DNA of 7,652 nt from Nitrososphaerales archaeon (GTDB lineage: Archaea; Thermoproteota; Nitrososphaeria; Nitrososphaerales; CADDZS01): NCBI GenBank assembly GCA_030043455.1, contig JASHXQ010000136.1, forward strand, positions 1 to 7,652, read 5' to 3'. The first letter of the stretch is position 1. Each line of letters begins with the position of its first letter. The notes under the pieces are model-generated. The model was not told the DNA's origin. It saw only the letters and a program-made list of their open reading frames with translations, and searched no databases. Below, piece by piece: positions 1 to 6,336 of this stretch. A program made the translations under genes and the position numbers.

Positions 1-1172
1 GAAAGATCACCCGAGAGGAACTTTGATGGGTCAATATAGCCTAGGACAACCGCCGCGTCAGTGACGGTAGGTTTGCTCCCGCCTTTCGCATAGCACATGG
101 GGCCCGGATCCGCACCCGCACTTTCCGGACCAACCTGCAAAAGTCCATTTTTTACGGATGCGATCGAGCCTCCACCCGCACCAATGGATCTGATATCATA
201 CATCGTGAGAAGCATCGGATAATTTTCTACTTCAGTCTGGTGAACCACATTCGCCTGCCCCTTCTCGATCACGCATACATCGAGACTGGTGCCACCAATG
301 TCCATCGTGATCATCTTGTCCTCTTTTTTTAGTTCGGAGACGTAGATCGCGCCAACTACTCCACCTGCTGGACCTGATTGAACGGTGGATACTGGAGTAC
401 GCGCGGCAGTTCTCGCTGCCATCACTCCGCCGTCAGATCGCATGATCAACAGTTTTCCTTTGAAACCTCTTGAAGCGAGAGTATGCTCCAATTCAGTAAG
501 ATAGCTTTCGACGATCGGTTTAATGTAGGCGTCAAGAACTGTAGTCGAGGTCCGCTCATATTCCCTGTATTCGCTCACGACATCGGACGAAATCGACACC
601 GTGATCTGGGGATATTTTGAATGGATAATTTTTCTTGCCTTCTCTTCCTGCGAGGGATTCTTGTACGCATGGAGGAAGGAAAGAGCAATTGATTCGACGC
701 CCTGATTCTCAATCAGCTGTTTGGAGACCCGGATTAACGCATCCTCGTCCAGCTCTTCTATTATGTCGCCTTTGTAATTCAGGCGTGCAGGAACACCAGC
801 TGTGTGCCTTCTCATTACCAGTCGCGGAGGTTTGTAGTAGTTGTAATCGTATTCGCTTTCAGCAGGAACGTCACCCCGCCCGATCTCAAAAATATCAGAG
901 AGCCCCAAGTTAGAGATGATACCAGTGCGCGCACCTTTTTTCTGAATGATCGCATTTACTCCCAAAGTTGTGCCGTGAAGAATCAGGTAAGTCTCGCTTA
1001 GAGGGGTACCTAATTTCTCGATGGCATTCATGAACCCAATGGTCGGGTCGTGTGGAGTCGTGGGCGACTTGGCTAGCCTGAAACCCTTCGTGTCCTCGTT
1101 GAATTCCACTGCGTCAACGAACGTACCGCCGGTGTCGACTCCGATCCGGTATTTTCCTTTATTGGAGATCAT
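1..1172 (-). CDS. hyuA: Hydantoinase A / 5-oxoprolinase family protein, N-terminal 390 residues (3' end beyond window)
   Basis: The family (HyuA, 5-oxoprolinase, acetone carboxylase beta-type subunits) uses ATP to activate and open cyclic amides such as hydantoins or 5-oxoproline, or to carboxylate ketones, usually with a HyuB partner in the cytoplasm. My minus-strand translation shows the actin-like phosphate-binding motif GVDTGGTFVD near residue 11, the HGTTLGVNAI segment near 67, a MRSDGGVM segment near 245, SGPAGGVVGA near 267, the second nucleotide motif MDIGGTSLDV near 289, and the GAGGGSIA and GADPGP loops further on. The start is fixed well: an in-frame TAA lies two codons before ATG 1172. 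The family is normally about 650-700 residues, so roughly 60% is present; nothing is broken up to the edge. The ATG overlaps the end of the upstream amidohydrolase by 14 nt, indicating one mRNA and coupled translation. The substrate cannot be named from sequence; a hyuB just beyond position 1 would be expected. Confidence 0.93.
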   Translation of the reverse strand, partial: MISNKGKYRIGVDTGGTFVDAVEFNEDTKGFRLAKSPTTPHDPTIGFMNAIEKLGTPLSETYLILHGTTLGVNAIIQKKGARTGIISNLGLSDIFEIGRGDVPAESEYDYNYYKPPRLVMRRHTAGVPARLNYKGDIIEELDEDALIRVSKQLIENQGVESIALSFLHAYKNPSQEEKARKIIHSKYPQITVSISSDVVSEYREYERTSTTVLDAYIKPIVESYLTELEHTLASRGFKGKLLIMRSDGGVMAARTAARTPVSTVQSGPAGGVVGAIYVSELKKEDKMITMDIGGTSLDVCVIEKGQANVVHQTEVENYPMLLTMYDIRSIGAGGGSIASVKNGLLQVGPESAGADPGPMCYAKGGSKPTVTDAAVVLGYIDPSKFLSGDL

Positions 1173-2349
1173 TCCTGATTATGCCCCCATTCTTCACAAC
1201 GAACTGTATTTTGCCTAATGCCCTAACATCTGAAAGCGGGTTCGACGGAATAGCAATAAGATCGGCTAGATATCCTTCCTTGACTTGTCCTAATTGATCT
1301 GGCACTCCGCAGAGTTCTGCTGCACTGGTCGTTGCGGCCCGGAGCGCTTCAGCCGGAGAGAGACCGGCCTCGGTCAGGAATTCGATCTCTCTTGCGGTAA
1401 CGTTGACACCCCTGTTCAAATCTCCCGCAGGCATGTCAGTTCCATTCAAGATTTTCACACCCTCCGCGACGGCATTTTTGATGCTCTGGAGGTGGGAGTC
1501 TCTCGCACTCACTGCCTTTTCGATTGTCCACTCTTCGAAATGGTGCTCTCTCATCCACTCCGGGGATCGCGTGACGCTCAAAGTAGGATCCAGATAACCC
1601 CCAGTCTCTCTGATCTTTCTTGCAGCTTCTCGGCTAAGCACGTAGCCGTGCTCAAAGCACTTGACTCCCGCTTCCGCGGCAGCTATAATCGGGCGAGACC
1701 CTCCGGAATGCGCACAGACGTAGGTTCCCTTCGATCGGGCAACAGAAGTGACTGCCTCCATTTCCTCGACGGTCATCTGCGGCTCTTCGAAGGCTTCCTC
1801 CTTCTTTGCAATTCCACCCGTGATGAAGATCTTCAGATGATTTGCTCCTAGCCCAAGTTCTTCCCTCGCAGCTTTGCGGAATTCCTCCGCCCCGCTAAGC
1901 TCGTGCTGTCCAAAACCCGAACCATGTCCTCCTACAGCGCTGAGACCTTTGCCACCTGCGAAAAGACGGGGCCCCTCAATCCATCCTTTATCGATCATCT
2001 TTCGAAGATAGATGTCGGCCCTGTTCTGCTCGCCCACGGTTCGCAACGTGGTAACCCCGGCAATGAGCGCATCGTGGGCTCGTCTGTAACACCGAAGAAC
2101 TGTGATTGCTGGCGATTCATTCGGATCTGTGTCCTTGAAAGGAAATACTAGGGATAGATTGTTGTGCATGTTGAATAGTCCGGGGAGAATGTAATTCCCC
2201 TTGAGATCGACCCGATCCCCTTCGAACGATTCACGCTTTGAAATTGCCTGGATCTTCCCGTTAGTTACCGCGACATTGACGTTGTCATCGATTGTCGAAT
2301 TAGCTACGTCGACGACATTGCAATTCTCAAGGAGTAAATTTGAGTTCAA
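1159..2349 (-). CDS. Metal-dependent amidohydrolase (imidazolonepropionase/Xaa-Pro dipeptidase-like group)
   Basis: This is a cytoplasmic TIM-barrel hydrolase of 396 residues, full length for the amidohydrolase superfamily. It has the N-terminal beta-sandwich ending in GNYILPGLFNMH. Ligand candidates are H62, K173 in HLKIFITGG (the lysine usually carboxylated), H214 in CAHSGG, H234 in FEHGY and D305 in NGTDMP; GGHG at 140-143 is typical of the dipeptidase-like clade. The C-terminal LGQVKEGYLADLI stretch re-forms the sandwich. One ligand is odd: the family H-X-H reads H62-N63-N64. The start is uncertain. The only canonical in-frame start is TTG 2349, whereas a strong ribosome site at 2371-2364 is placed for an ATG at 2359 in another frame (see findings). 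The 3' end overlaps the hydantoinase-type gene, suggesting a joint pathway of amide or cyclic-amide cleavage. Related enzymes act on N-acyl or X-Arg/Pro dipeptides; the substrate here is unknown. Confidence 0.92.
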   Translation of the reverse strand: MNSNLLLENCNVVDVANSTIDDNVNVAVTNGKIQAISKRESFEGDRVDLKGNYILPGLFNMHNNLSLVFPFKDTDPNESPAITVLRCYRRAHDALIAGVTTLRTVGEQNRADIYLRKMIDKGWIEGPRLFAGGKGLSAVGGHGSGFGQHELSGAEEFRKAAREELGLGANHLKIFITGGIAKKEEAFEEPQMTVEEMEAVTSVARSKGTYVCAHSGGSRPIIAAAEAGVKCFEHGYVLSREAARKIRETGGYLDPTLSVTRSPEWMREHHFEEWTIEKAVSARDSHLQSIKNAVAEGVKILNGTDMPAGDLNRGVNVTAREIEFLTEAGLSPAEALRAATTSAAELCGVPDQLGQVKEGYLADLIAIPSNPLSDVRALGKIQFVVKNGGIIRNDLQ

Positions 2350-2487
2350 GCTTTGGCATCGCTTCTCCTTTCTTGTTCCGATTTAAGAGCGGCCTGATCT
2401 TTATGGTTGCTAAAATGCATTTCCAGCAAAAAAATTGCCAAGTCCCACACAAACTTTAGTACTTGGTTAGTGACCTTGTAGCATCGA
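2350..2487. promoter_or_regulatory. Divergent intergenic region with candidate promoters for both directions
   Basis: This 138-nt gap separates the two head-to-head transcription units, so both promoters should lie in it. Toward the plus strand, the TATA-like TTTAGTAC at 2455-2462 is about 30 nt before the nitroreductase ATG, which has no ribosome site; this fits a leaderless archaeal mRNA. Toward the minus strand, ATTTTA (complement of 2411-2416) would give a short leader containing the AAAGGAGA site, while TTAAAT (complement of 2381-2386) is too close for that. An inverted repeat, CCAAGT 2438-2443 and ACTTGG 2461-2466, flanks the TTTAGTAC element and could be an operator. All assignments are by eye and weak. 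Confidence 0.35.
2364..2371 (-). promoter_or_regulatory. Strong Shine-Dalgarno (AAAGGAGA) ahead of the amidohydrolase
   Basis: Read on the minus strand this is AAAGGAGA. It ends 4 nt before an ATG at 2359-2357, ideal spacing, but that ATG reads a 10-residue ORF (2359-2327, MPKLELKFTP then TGA) in a different frame from the amidohydrolase. The in-frame TTG at 2349 is about 15 nt from the GGAG core, which is long for initiation. The site is clear; which start it serves is not. Confidence 0.6.
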
Positions 2488-3015
2488 ATGGAAACATTTG
2501 AAGCTCTAGCGCGGAGGCGAACTTGCAGGGACTTTAGTAAGGATATGGTCACGCGTGAAATCCTCGAAAAGCTTCTCTACGCAGCTAGCAGAGCACCCAC
2601 CGCGTGCAACGCTCCCTACAGACACTTCCTTATCGTTGACGATCCTCGTGTGATAAAATCGATACGCCAGCTCTCTCCGTCGCTCCTTGCTGATCCACCG
2701 ATTCTGATCATCATTGTGGTTGATTTGAGAGTGGCCATCCAGGGCACCGGGCCTCTCGCTGAATTTAGCGCCTATGTAGATAGTGGAGCCGCTGGTCAAA
2801 ACATCCTGCTCGCTGCTGCGGACCTTGGACTAGGGGCACAATTCACGATGATTCCGGTGATGTCGGGAATCCGGGAGATCCTTGATCTCCCCAGCCACTT
2901 CAGGGTGGATCTCATCATTCCCATAGGTTATCCTAGGAAAGACTCGAAGGGAGGCGTAAAAGCACCAAGAAATGCAAATCTAGTTTTCCGGAATCGTTTC
3001 GGTGAAAAGTATTGA
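2488..3015 (+). CDS. Nitroreductase-family FMN oxidoreductase
   Basis: This small flavoenzyme of the NfsB/NADH-oxidase fold has 175 residues, which fits the single-domain members. Visible family signs are the N-terminal RRRTCRDF (residues 9-16), whose arginines normally bind the FMN phosphate, then SRAPTACNAPYRHFLIV (34-50), corresponding to the usual A-P-S-G-x-N-x-Q-P-W block with C40 in place of the glycine. The middle helix is SGAAGQNILLAAADLGLGA, followed by an IGYP strand end and a C-terminal arm ending in NRFGEKY. ATG 2488 is the first start after an in-frame TAG three codons upstream, and no ribosome site precedes it, consistent with a leaderless first gene. The family reduces nitro groups, quinones, flavins or enones with NAD(P)H, but many members do unrelated chemistry, so the substrate is open. 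Its stop overlaps the start of the next small gene. Confidence 0.9.
   Translation: METFEALARRRTCRDFSKDMVTREILEKLLYAASRAPTACNAPYRHFLIVDDPRVIKSIRQLSPSLLADPPILIIIVVDLRVAIQGTGPLAEFSAYVDSGAAGQNILLAAADLGLGAQFTMIPVMSGIREILDLPSHFRVDLIIPIGYPRKDSKGGVKAPRNANLVFRNRFGEKY
3001..3005 (+). promoter_or_regulatory. GGTGA ribosome binding site for the 99-aa protein
   Basis: GGTGA is complementary to the CACCU segment at the 3' end of 16S rRNA. It lies 6 nt before TTG 3012, inside the end of the nitroreductase gene. It decides the TTG start, which overlaps the nitroreductase TGA as TTGA. Confidence 0.6.
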
Positions 3016-3311
3016 GCGACAGGTCAGACAGTGTCTTTGATTATGCCACGTTTCTCGCAAATAGCGCGAGAGGTTCCTTGGAAGAGGGAGTCTTCAGCGC
3101 AAGTTTGAGACTCATCGACGCGCTGGGTAGGTTGCCCCAAATAGTTCCCGAAAGCATTGATAGCGATTCGTTCTTGAAAGAGATTACCGAGATCGTAAAT
3201 CGGGGAAAGACCACCAATTTTCTCGAGTCGAGAGATGCCTACATCAAATTCCTAGACGAGATCTTGAAGCGCTTTGCTCAGGAAATAAAGAAGCGGAATG
3301 GTCTTTCCTGA
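3012..3311 (+). CDS. Small helical protein of unknown function, coupled to the nitroreductase
   Basis: This 99-residue protein is not one I can assign with confidence; in size and in the N-terminal pattern (hydrophobic helix, SARGSLEEG turn, SLRLIDALGRL helix) it faintly recalls the DUF6092 group, which I cannot verify. It has no signal peptide or membrane segment. Residues 8-40 and 52-95 look like amphipathic helices, the last (FLDEILKRFAQEIKKR) highly charged, so a helical bundle or partner-binding protein is likely. It starts with TTG, overlaps the upstream TGA by 3 nt (TTGA) and has a GGTGA site 6 nt upstream, so translation is coupled to the nitroreductase. That suggests a stoichiometric partner or accessory of the flavoenzyme. 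No cysteines or histidines are present, which argues against a metal or redox role of its own. Confidence 0.75.
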   Translation: MSDRSDSVFDYATFLANSARGSLEEGVFSASLRLIDALGRLPQIVPESIDSDSFLKEITEIVNRGKTTNFLESRDAYIKFLDEILKRFAQEIKKRNGLS

Positions 3312-3399
3312 AATTTCGACAACATTTCTTCAGAAGTAACCGGCACTCGAATTTCCCAGCAAACTAGAAATACGAAGATAGGAATTTGCGCTCAAATAC
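3312..3399 (+). promoter_or_regulatory. Probable dpp promoter region
   Basis: An 88-nt gap precedes dppB, much longer than any other gap in the plus-strand cluster. An AT-rich GAAATACG at 3367-3374 sits about 30 nt before ATG 3400, and no ribosome site is visible before that ATG. A separate leaderless transcript for the importer is therefore plausible. Readthrough from the nitroreductase unit is equally possible; no terminator-like hairpin with a T run is seen. Confidence 0.3.
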
Positions 3400-4350
3400 A
3401 TGGCTGAAGAAAAGGATTCACTAGCCCGCTACATTATTTTGCGGCTTCTTCTATTGATTCCCACTTTCCTCGGCGTCTCCATTATTTCCTTCATCATCAT
3501 AAAACTGACCCCGGGAAATCCCCTGATCAGCATAATTGGATTTGGCGGACCGGGAAGCTCCCAAGAGGCCGCGAAAATCAGTCAGGAATTAGGTTTAGGG
3601 CAACCACTTTACGTCCAGTATGGCCTTTTCCTCTGGAGGATCTTGCACGGAAACCTGGGAAACAGCATCCAGAACCAAGTTCCGGTAGTGAATCTCTTTG
3701 CGCATGCTTTACCCCTCACCTTGGAGCTAATATCCGTCGCGATGGTTTTCGCGCTTGTGATCGGGATACCCATTGGTTTGCTCGCTGGTGTACGGAGAAA
3801 TACCGTGACTGATCAAGTAGCGAGAGTTGGATCAATCTTTGCCGCTTCGCTACCTGACTACTGGCTGGGATTAATGTTCCTGATTTTATTTGCGTTCTAC
3901 CTGAGAATTTTTCCGATCGGCGGCGACACCCGTCCAGATTCTGTGGTGCTGCCCGCCCTGACACTGGGTATTGGTCTGGCCGGCTTGATCGTTCGACTGA
4001 TGCGCTCATCCATGTTGCAAGAAATTCATCAGGACTACATCCGGACTGCCAAATCCAAGGGGCTTAGGGAGAGAACTATCATTTTCAGGCATGCCCTCAG
4101 AAATGCCATACTTCCTGTCATCACCGTGACTGCTCTGCAGTTGGGATATCTACTTGCAGGGGATTTTTTTGTAGAATACGTTTTCGCATGGCCAGGGGTT
4201 GGGAGACTGGTGGTCAGTGCGATTCTGGTTAAGGACTATCCGATAGTTCAGGGCTTCTTGCTCCTAGCCGCAACCTTCTACGTTTTGCTCAATTTGTTGG
4301 TCGATATTCTCTATACTGTTGTCGATCCTAGAATAAGGTTGGTGAGGTAG
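3400..4350 (+). CDS. dppB: Dipeptide/oligopeptide ABC importer, permease DppB type
   Basis: This is one half of the membrane channel of a peptide/nickel-type ABC importer (BPD_transp_1 family). At 316 residues it is standard length. TM1 spans about 11-36, followed by the long external loop (37-103) typical of DppB with the LTPGNP entry, and then five more hydrophobic segments near 104-130, 141-167, 182-201, 240-260 and 284-308. The cytoplasmic EAA loop that contacts the ATPase is visible at 212-239 (DYIRTAKSKGL, then RHALRNAILP). The C-terminus VVDPRIRLVR is the usual DppB end, so TAG 4348-4350 lies where a stop is expected. ATG 3400 follows an in-frame TAG seven codons upstream. The dppC frame begins immediately after the stop, in the same frame. 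Confidence 0.95.
   Translation: MAEEKDSLARYIILRLLLLIPTFLGVSIISFIIIKLTPGNPLISIIGFGGPGSSQEAAKISQELGLGQPLYVQYGLFLWRILHGNLGNSIQNQVPVVNLFAHALPLTLELISVAMVFALVIGIPIGLLAGVRRNTVTDQVARVGSIFAASLPDYWLGLMFLILFAFYLRIFPIGGDTRPDSVVLPALTLGIGLAGLIVRLMRSSMLQEIHQDYIRTAKSKGLRERTIIFRHALRNAILPVITVTALQLGYLLAGDFFVEYVFAWPGVGRLVVSAILVKDYPIVQGFLLLAATFYVLLNLLVDILYTVVDPRIRLVR
4341..4345 (+). promoter_or_regulatory. GGTGA ribosome binding site pointing to a CTG start of dppC
   Basis: The motif lies within the last codons of dppB (GGTGAGGTAGCTG). It ends 5 nt before CTG 4351, nearly the same spacing as the GGTGA ahead of the 99-aa protein. It supports non-AUG initiation of dppC directly behind the dppB TAG. Confidence 0.5.
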
Positions 4351-5277
4351 CTGTCACTTCCTGCGAGAAATCCTCAAGCAATTTCCGAGACCACGGAGGA
4401 GGAGATCGAGGGAACTAATCAGCCAGGAGAATCTGGGCAATCTCTTTCCAGGATTGTCCTGAGATCTCTCCTACGGGACAAGGTTGCGATCTTTGCGCTC
4501 GCCGTTATTACACTCGTCGTCATTGCGGCGCTCTTTTCCAAGGAAATTGCTCCCTACAACCCGGACTTGCAGAGCCTCCCAGGGGCGTTGAAGGGTCCGT
4601 CAAGTGCCCACCTACTCGGTCAGGATGATCTAGGGCGTGACATATTGAGCCGGATAATCTACGGATCTCAAGTTTCGATGGCGGTAGGTGCGAGCGTGGT
4701 CAGTGTTTCGGTTGTAATTGGTGTCTTCCTAGGAGCCGTGGCAGGTTACTTTGGTGGCACGACTGACATCATCATAATGCGATTTGTCGATGTTTTCCTC
4801 TCCTTTCCCGGAATCATACTTGCAGTTGCAGCTGTTGCAATCGTTGGACCAGGACTTGAAAATGTGATAATTGCTCTAATTATCATCAACTGGCCCGGAT
4901 ACACGAGAGTGATGCGAGGCGAAGTGCTGAAGATCAAACAAAACCCCTACGTGCTAGCTTCCTTCGGGATGGGCGCTTCAAGCTTCTGGATATTGAGAAA
5001 GCATATCATTCCTGCGGCGATTTCGCCCGTGGTTGTTCTAGGAACTATTGGTTTTGGCTGGGCCGTCCTTGCCGAGGCGGGATTGAGTTTCCTCGGCCTC
5101 GGGGTCCAACCTCCCACTCCGAGTTGGGGAGGCATGGTGGCTGAAGGGCTGGATTACATTCTTGAAGATCCGTACATCGCGCTTTACGGGGGACTGGCGA
5201 TTGCGGTCACCGTTCTTTGTTTCAACATACTTGGCGACAGTTTGCGGGATGCCTTAGATCCGTCTTTGAGGATTTAA
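4351..5277 (+). CDS. dppC: Dipeptide/oligopeptide ABC importer, permease DppC type (non-AUG start)
   Basis: This is the second permease half, pairing with DppB. From CTG 4351 it is 308 residues, normal for DppC. It starts LSLPARNP, then an acidic soluble tail, then the N-terminal OppC-type helix (about 45-62, VAIFALAVITLVVIAAL) leading to KEIAPYNPDL. The external segment LLGQDDLGRDILSR, the EAA loop at about 198-222 (NPYVLASFGMG, RKHIIPA) and the GLGVQPPTPSWG signature near 249-260 are all canonical. There is no ATG, GTG or TTG in frame until TTG 4567, which would remove TM1 and is rejected. No ATG in any plus-strand frame occurs in 4351-4566. CTG 4351 is chosen for its GGTGA site and the length match; ATT 4381 and ATC 4405 are other non-AUG options. 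The gene is intact otherwise and ends in TAA 27 nt before dppD. Confidence 0.9.
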   Translation: MSLPARNPQAISETTEEEIEGTNQPGESGQSLSRIVLRSLLRDKVAIFALAVITLVVIAALFSKEIAPYNPDLQSLPGALKGPSSAHLLGQDDLGRDILSRIIYGSQVSMAVGASVVSVSVVIGVFLGAVAGYFGGTTDIIIMRFVDVFLSFPGIILAVAAVAIVGPGLENVIIALIIINWPGYTRVMRGEVLKIKQNPYVLASFGMGASSFWILRKHIIPAAISPVVVLGTIGFGWAVLAEAGLSFLGLGVQPPTPSWGGMVAEGLDYILEDPYIALYGGLAIAVTVLCFNILGDSLRDALDPSLRI

Positions 5278-5304
5278 TCCGTGTAAAATTCGGCTGATGC
5301 TGGC

Positions 5305-6318
5305 ATGACCCAGGAGACCCGGAAAGATGAAAGCCAATGCTTGATGAGCATCCAGAACCTCAAGACGCATCTTTTCACTTCCAAGGGCGTCGTCAAAGCG
5401 GTGGATGATGTCAGCTTCGATGTTCACAAGGGAGAGATTCTGGGAATAGTTGGAGAATCAGGTAGTGGCAAAACCATGACGGCCCTTTCATTGATGAGGT
5501 TGATACCCACTCCCCCAGCAAAGATCGTCTCCGGAAAAATGCTACTGGACGGAGAGGATCTCGTGACTCTTCCAGAAGAGAAGATGAGAGAAATCCGAGG
5601 AAGCAAGATCTCGATGATCTTCCAGGATCCCTTAACCTCCTTGAACCCATTGATGAAGATCGGCACTCAGATCAGTGAAGTTATGCGCGTTCACGACAAA
5701 GGGACAACGAAGGATGAAGCCAATGCTGACGCAGTAGAGCTTCTAAAACTCGTCGGAATTCCCGAAGCCGAGACGCGAGCTTCTCAATACCCCTTTGAAC
5801 TTTCAGGCGGTATGAGACAACGGGTTATGATTGCGATTGCCTTAGCTGCGAAACCAGAACTGATCATCGCTGATGAACCGACAACGAACCTCGACGCCAC
5901 CATTCAAGCCCAAGTCCTCTCGCTTCTGAAAAGTGCGAGAGAGAAGCAACGAACCTCCATTTTGGTAATCACCCACAATCTAGGAATCGTCGCATGGATC
6001 TGCGACAGGGTTGCTGTTATGTACGCCGGAAGGATAGTGGAACTGGGACCAACAAAGCTCGTTTTGCAGAATCCATTGCATCCGTACACTCAAGCTCTGC
6101 TAAAGTCCGTCCCTAGGGCAGACAGCGATCGGGGAAAATTGGAAACAATTCCAGGCGAGGTGCCGAAACTCATTGGGCTCACTCCGAGTTGTCACTTCTA
6201 TCCTAGATGCCCATACGTAATGTCGGAATGTACTTCTACCGATCCCGAGATGGTTCAGGCCGAGCCAGATCACTGGGTAAGCTGCTTTCTCTTTCCCGGA
6301 ACCGAGGAGAAAAACTAG
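5305..6318 (+). CDS. dppD: Dipeptide/oligopeptide ABC importer, ATPase DppD type
   Basis: This is one of the two cytoplasmic ATPases powering the importer; 337 residues, full length. Walker A GESGSGKT is at 50-57, the Q-loop at Q107 (IFQDPLTSLNP), the signature LSGGMRQR at 166-173, Walker B LIIADE at 186-191, the D-loop at NLDA 195-198 (the family more often has ALDV) and the H-loop at H224. The oligopeptide-specific C-terminal extension follows HPYTQALL, with four cysteines C296, C302, C309 and C327, the pattern tied to an iron-sulfur cluster in DppD/DppF proteins. ATG 5305 is the first start after an in-frame TAA; a weak TGAT lies 6 nt upstream. M14 is a possible internal alternative, since the ATPase domain begins about there. 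The TAG stop is followed in the same frame by dppF. Confidence 0.95.
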   Translation: MTQETRKDESQCLMSIQNLKTHLFTSKGVVKAVDDVSFDVHKGEILGIVGESGSGKTMTALSLMRLIPTPPAKIVSGKMLLDGEDLVTLPEEKMREIRGSKISMIFQDPLTSLNPLMKIGTQISEVMRVHDKGTTKDEANADAVELLKLVGIPEAETRASQYPFELSGGMRQRVMIAIALAAKPELIIADEPTTNLDATIQAQVLSLLKSAREKQRTSILVITHNLGIVAWICDRVAVMYAGRIVELGPTKLVLQNPLHPYTQALLKSVPRADSDRGKLETIPGEVPKLIGLTPSCHFYPRCPYVMSECTSTDPEMVQAEPDHWVSCFLFPGTEEKN

Positions 6319-6322
6319 GAGA
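6317..6322 (+). promoter_or_regulatory. AGGAGA ribosome binding site for dppF
   Basis: The site overlaps the dppD stop (CTAGGAGA). It is 15 nt from ATG 6337 but only 6 nt from an in-frame CTG at 6328, so spacing favours the CTG and would add LPS to the N-terminus. The ATG remains the conventional choice. Confidence 0.45.
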
Positions 6323-6336
6323 CCGAACTGCCATCC

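Noticed and set aside
635..1218. Several plus-strand open frames of 65-92 residues
   Set aside because: They are antisense to the hydantoinase-type gene, whose motifs run unbroken through the region.
1294..1851. Plus-strand 185-residue open frame
   Set aside because: It lies wholly opposite the well-supported amidohydrolase and shows no family motif; its residues are typical of an antisense shadow.
2346..2552. Minus-strand 68-residue frame across the divergent intergenic region
   Set aside because: It overlaps the start of the nitroreductase and the promoter region and has no recognisable domain.
4567..5277. dppC starting at TTG 4567
   Set aside because: This start removes the first membrane helix and the conserved KEIAPYNP segment, and no ribosome site precedes it.
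5284..5304. A GTG at 5281 as an earlier dppD start
   Set aside because: It is followed at once by an in-frame TAA, so ATG 5305 is the first usable start.
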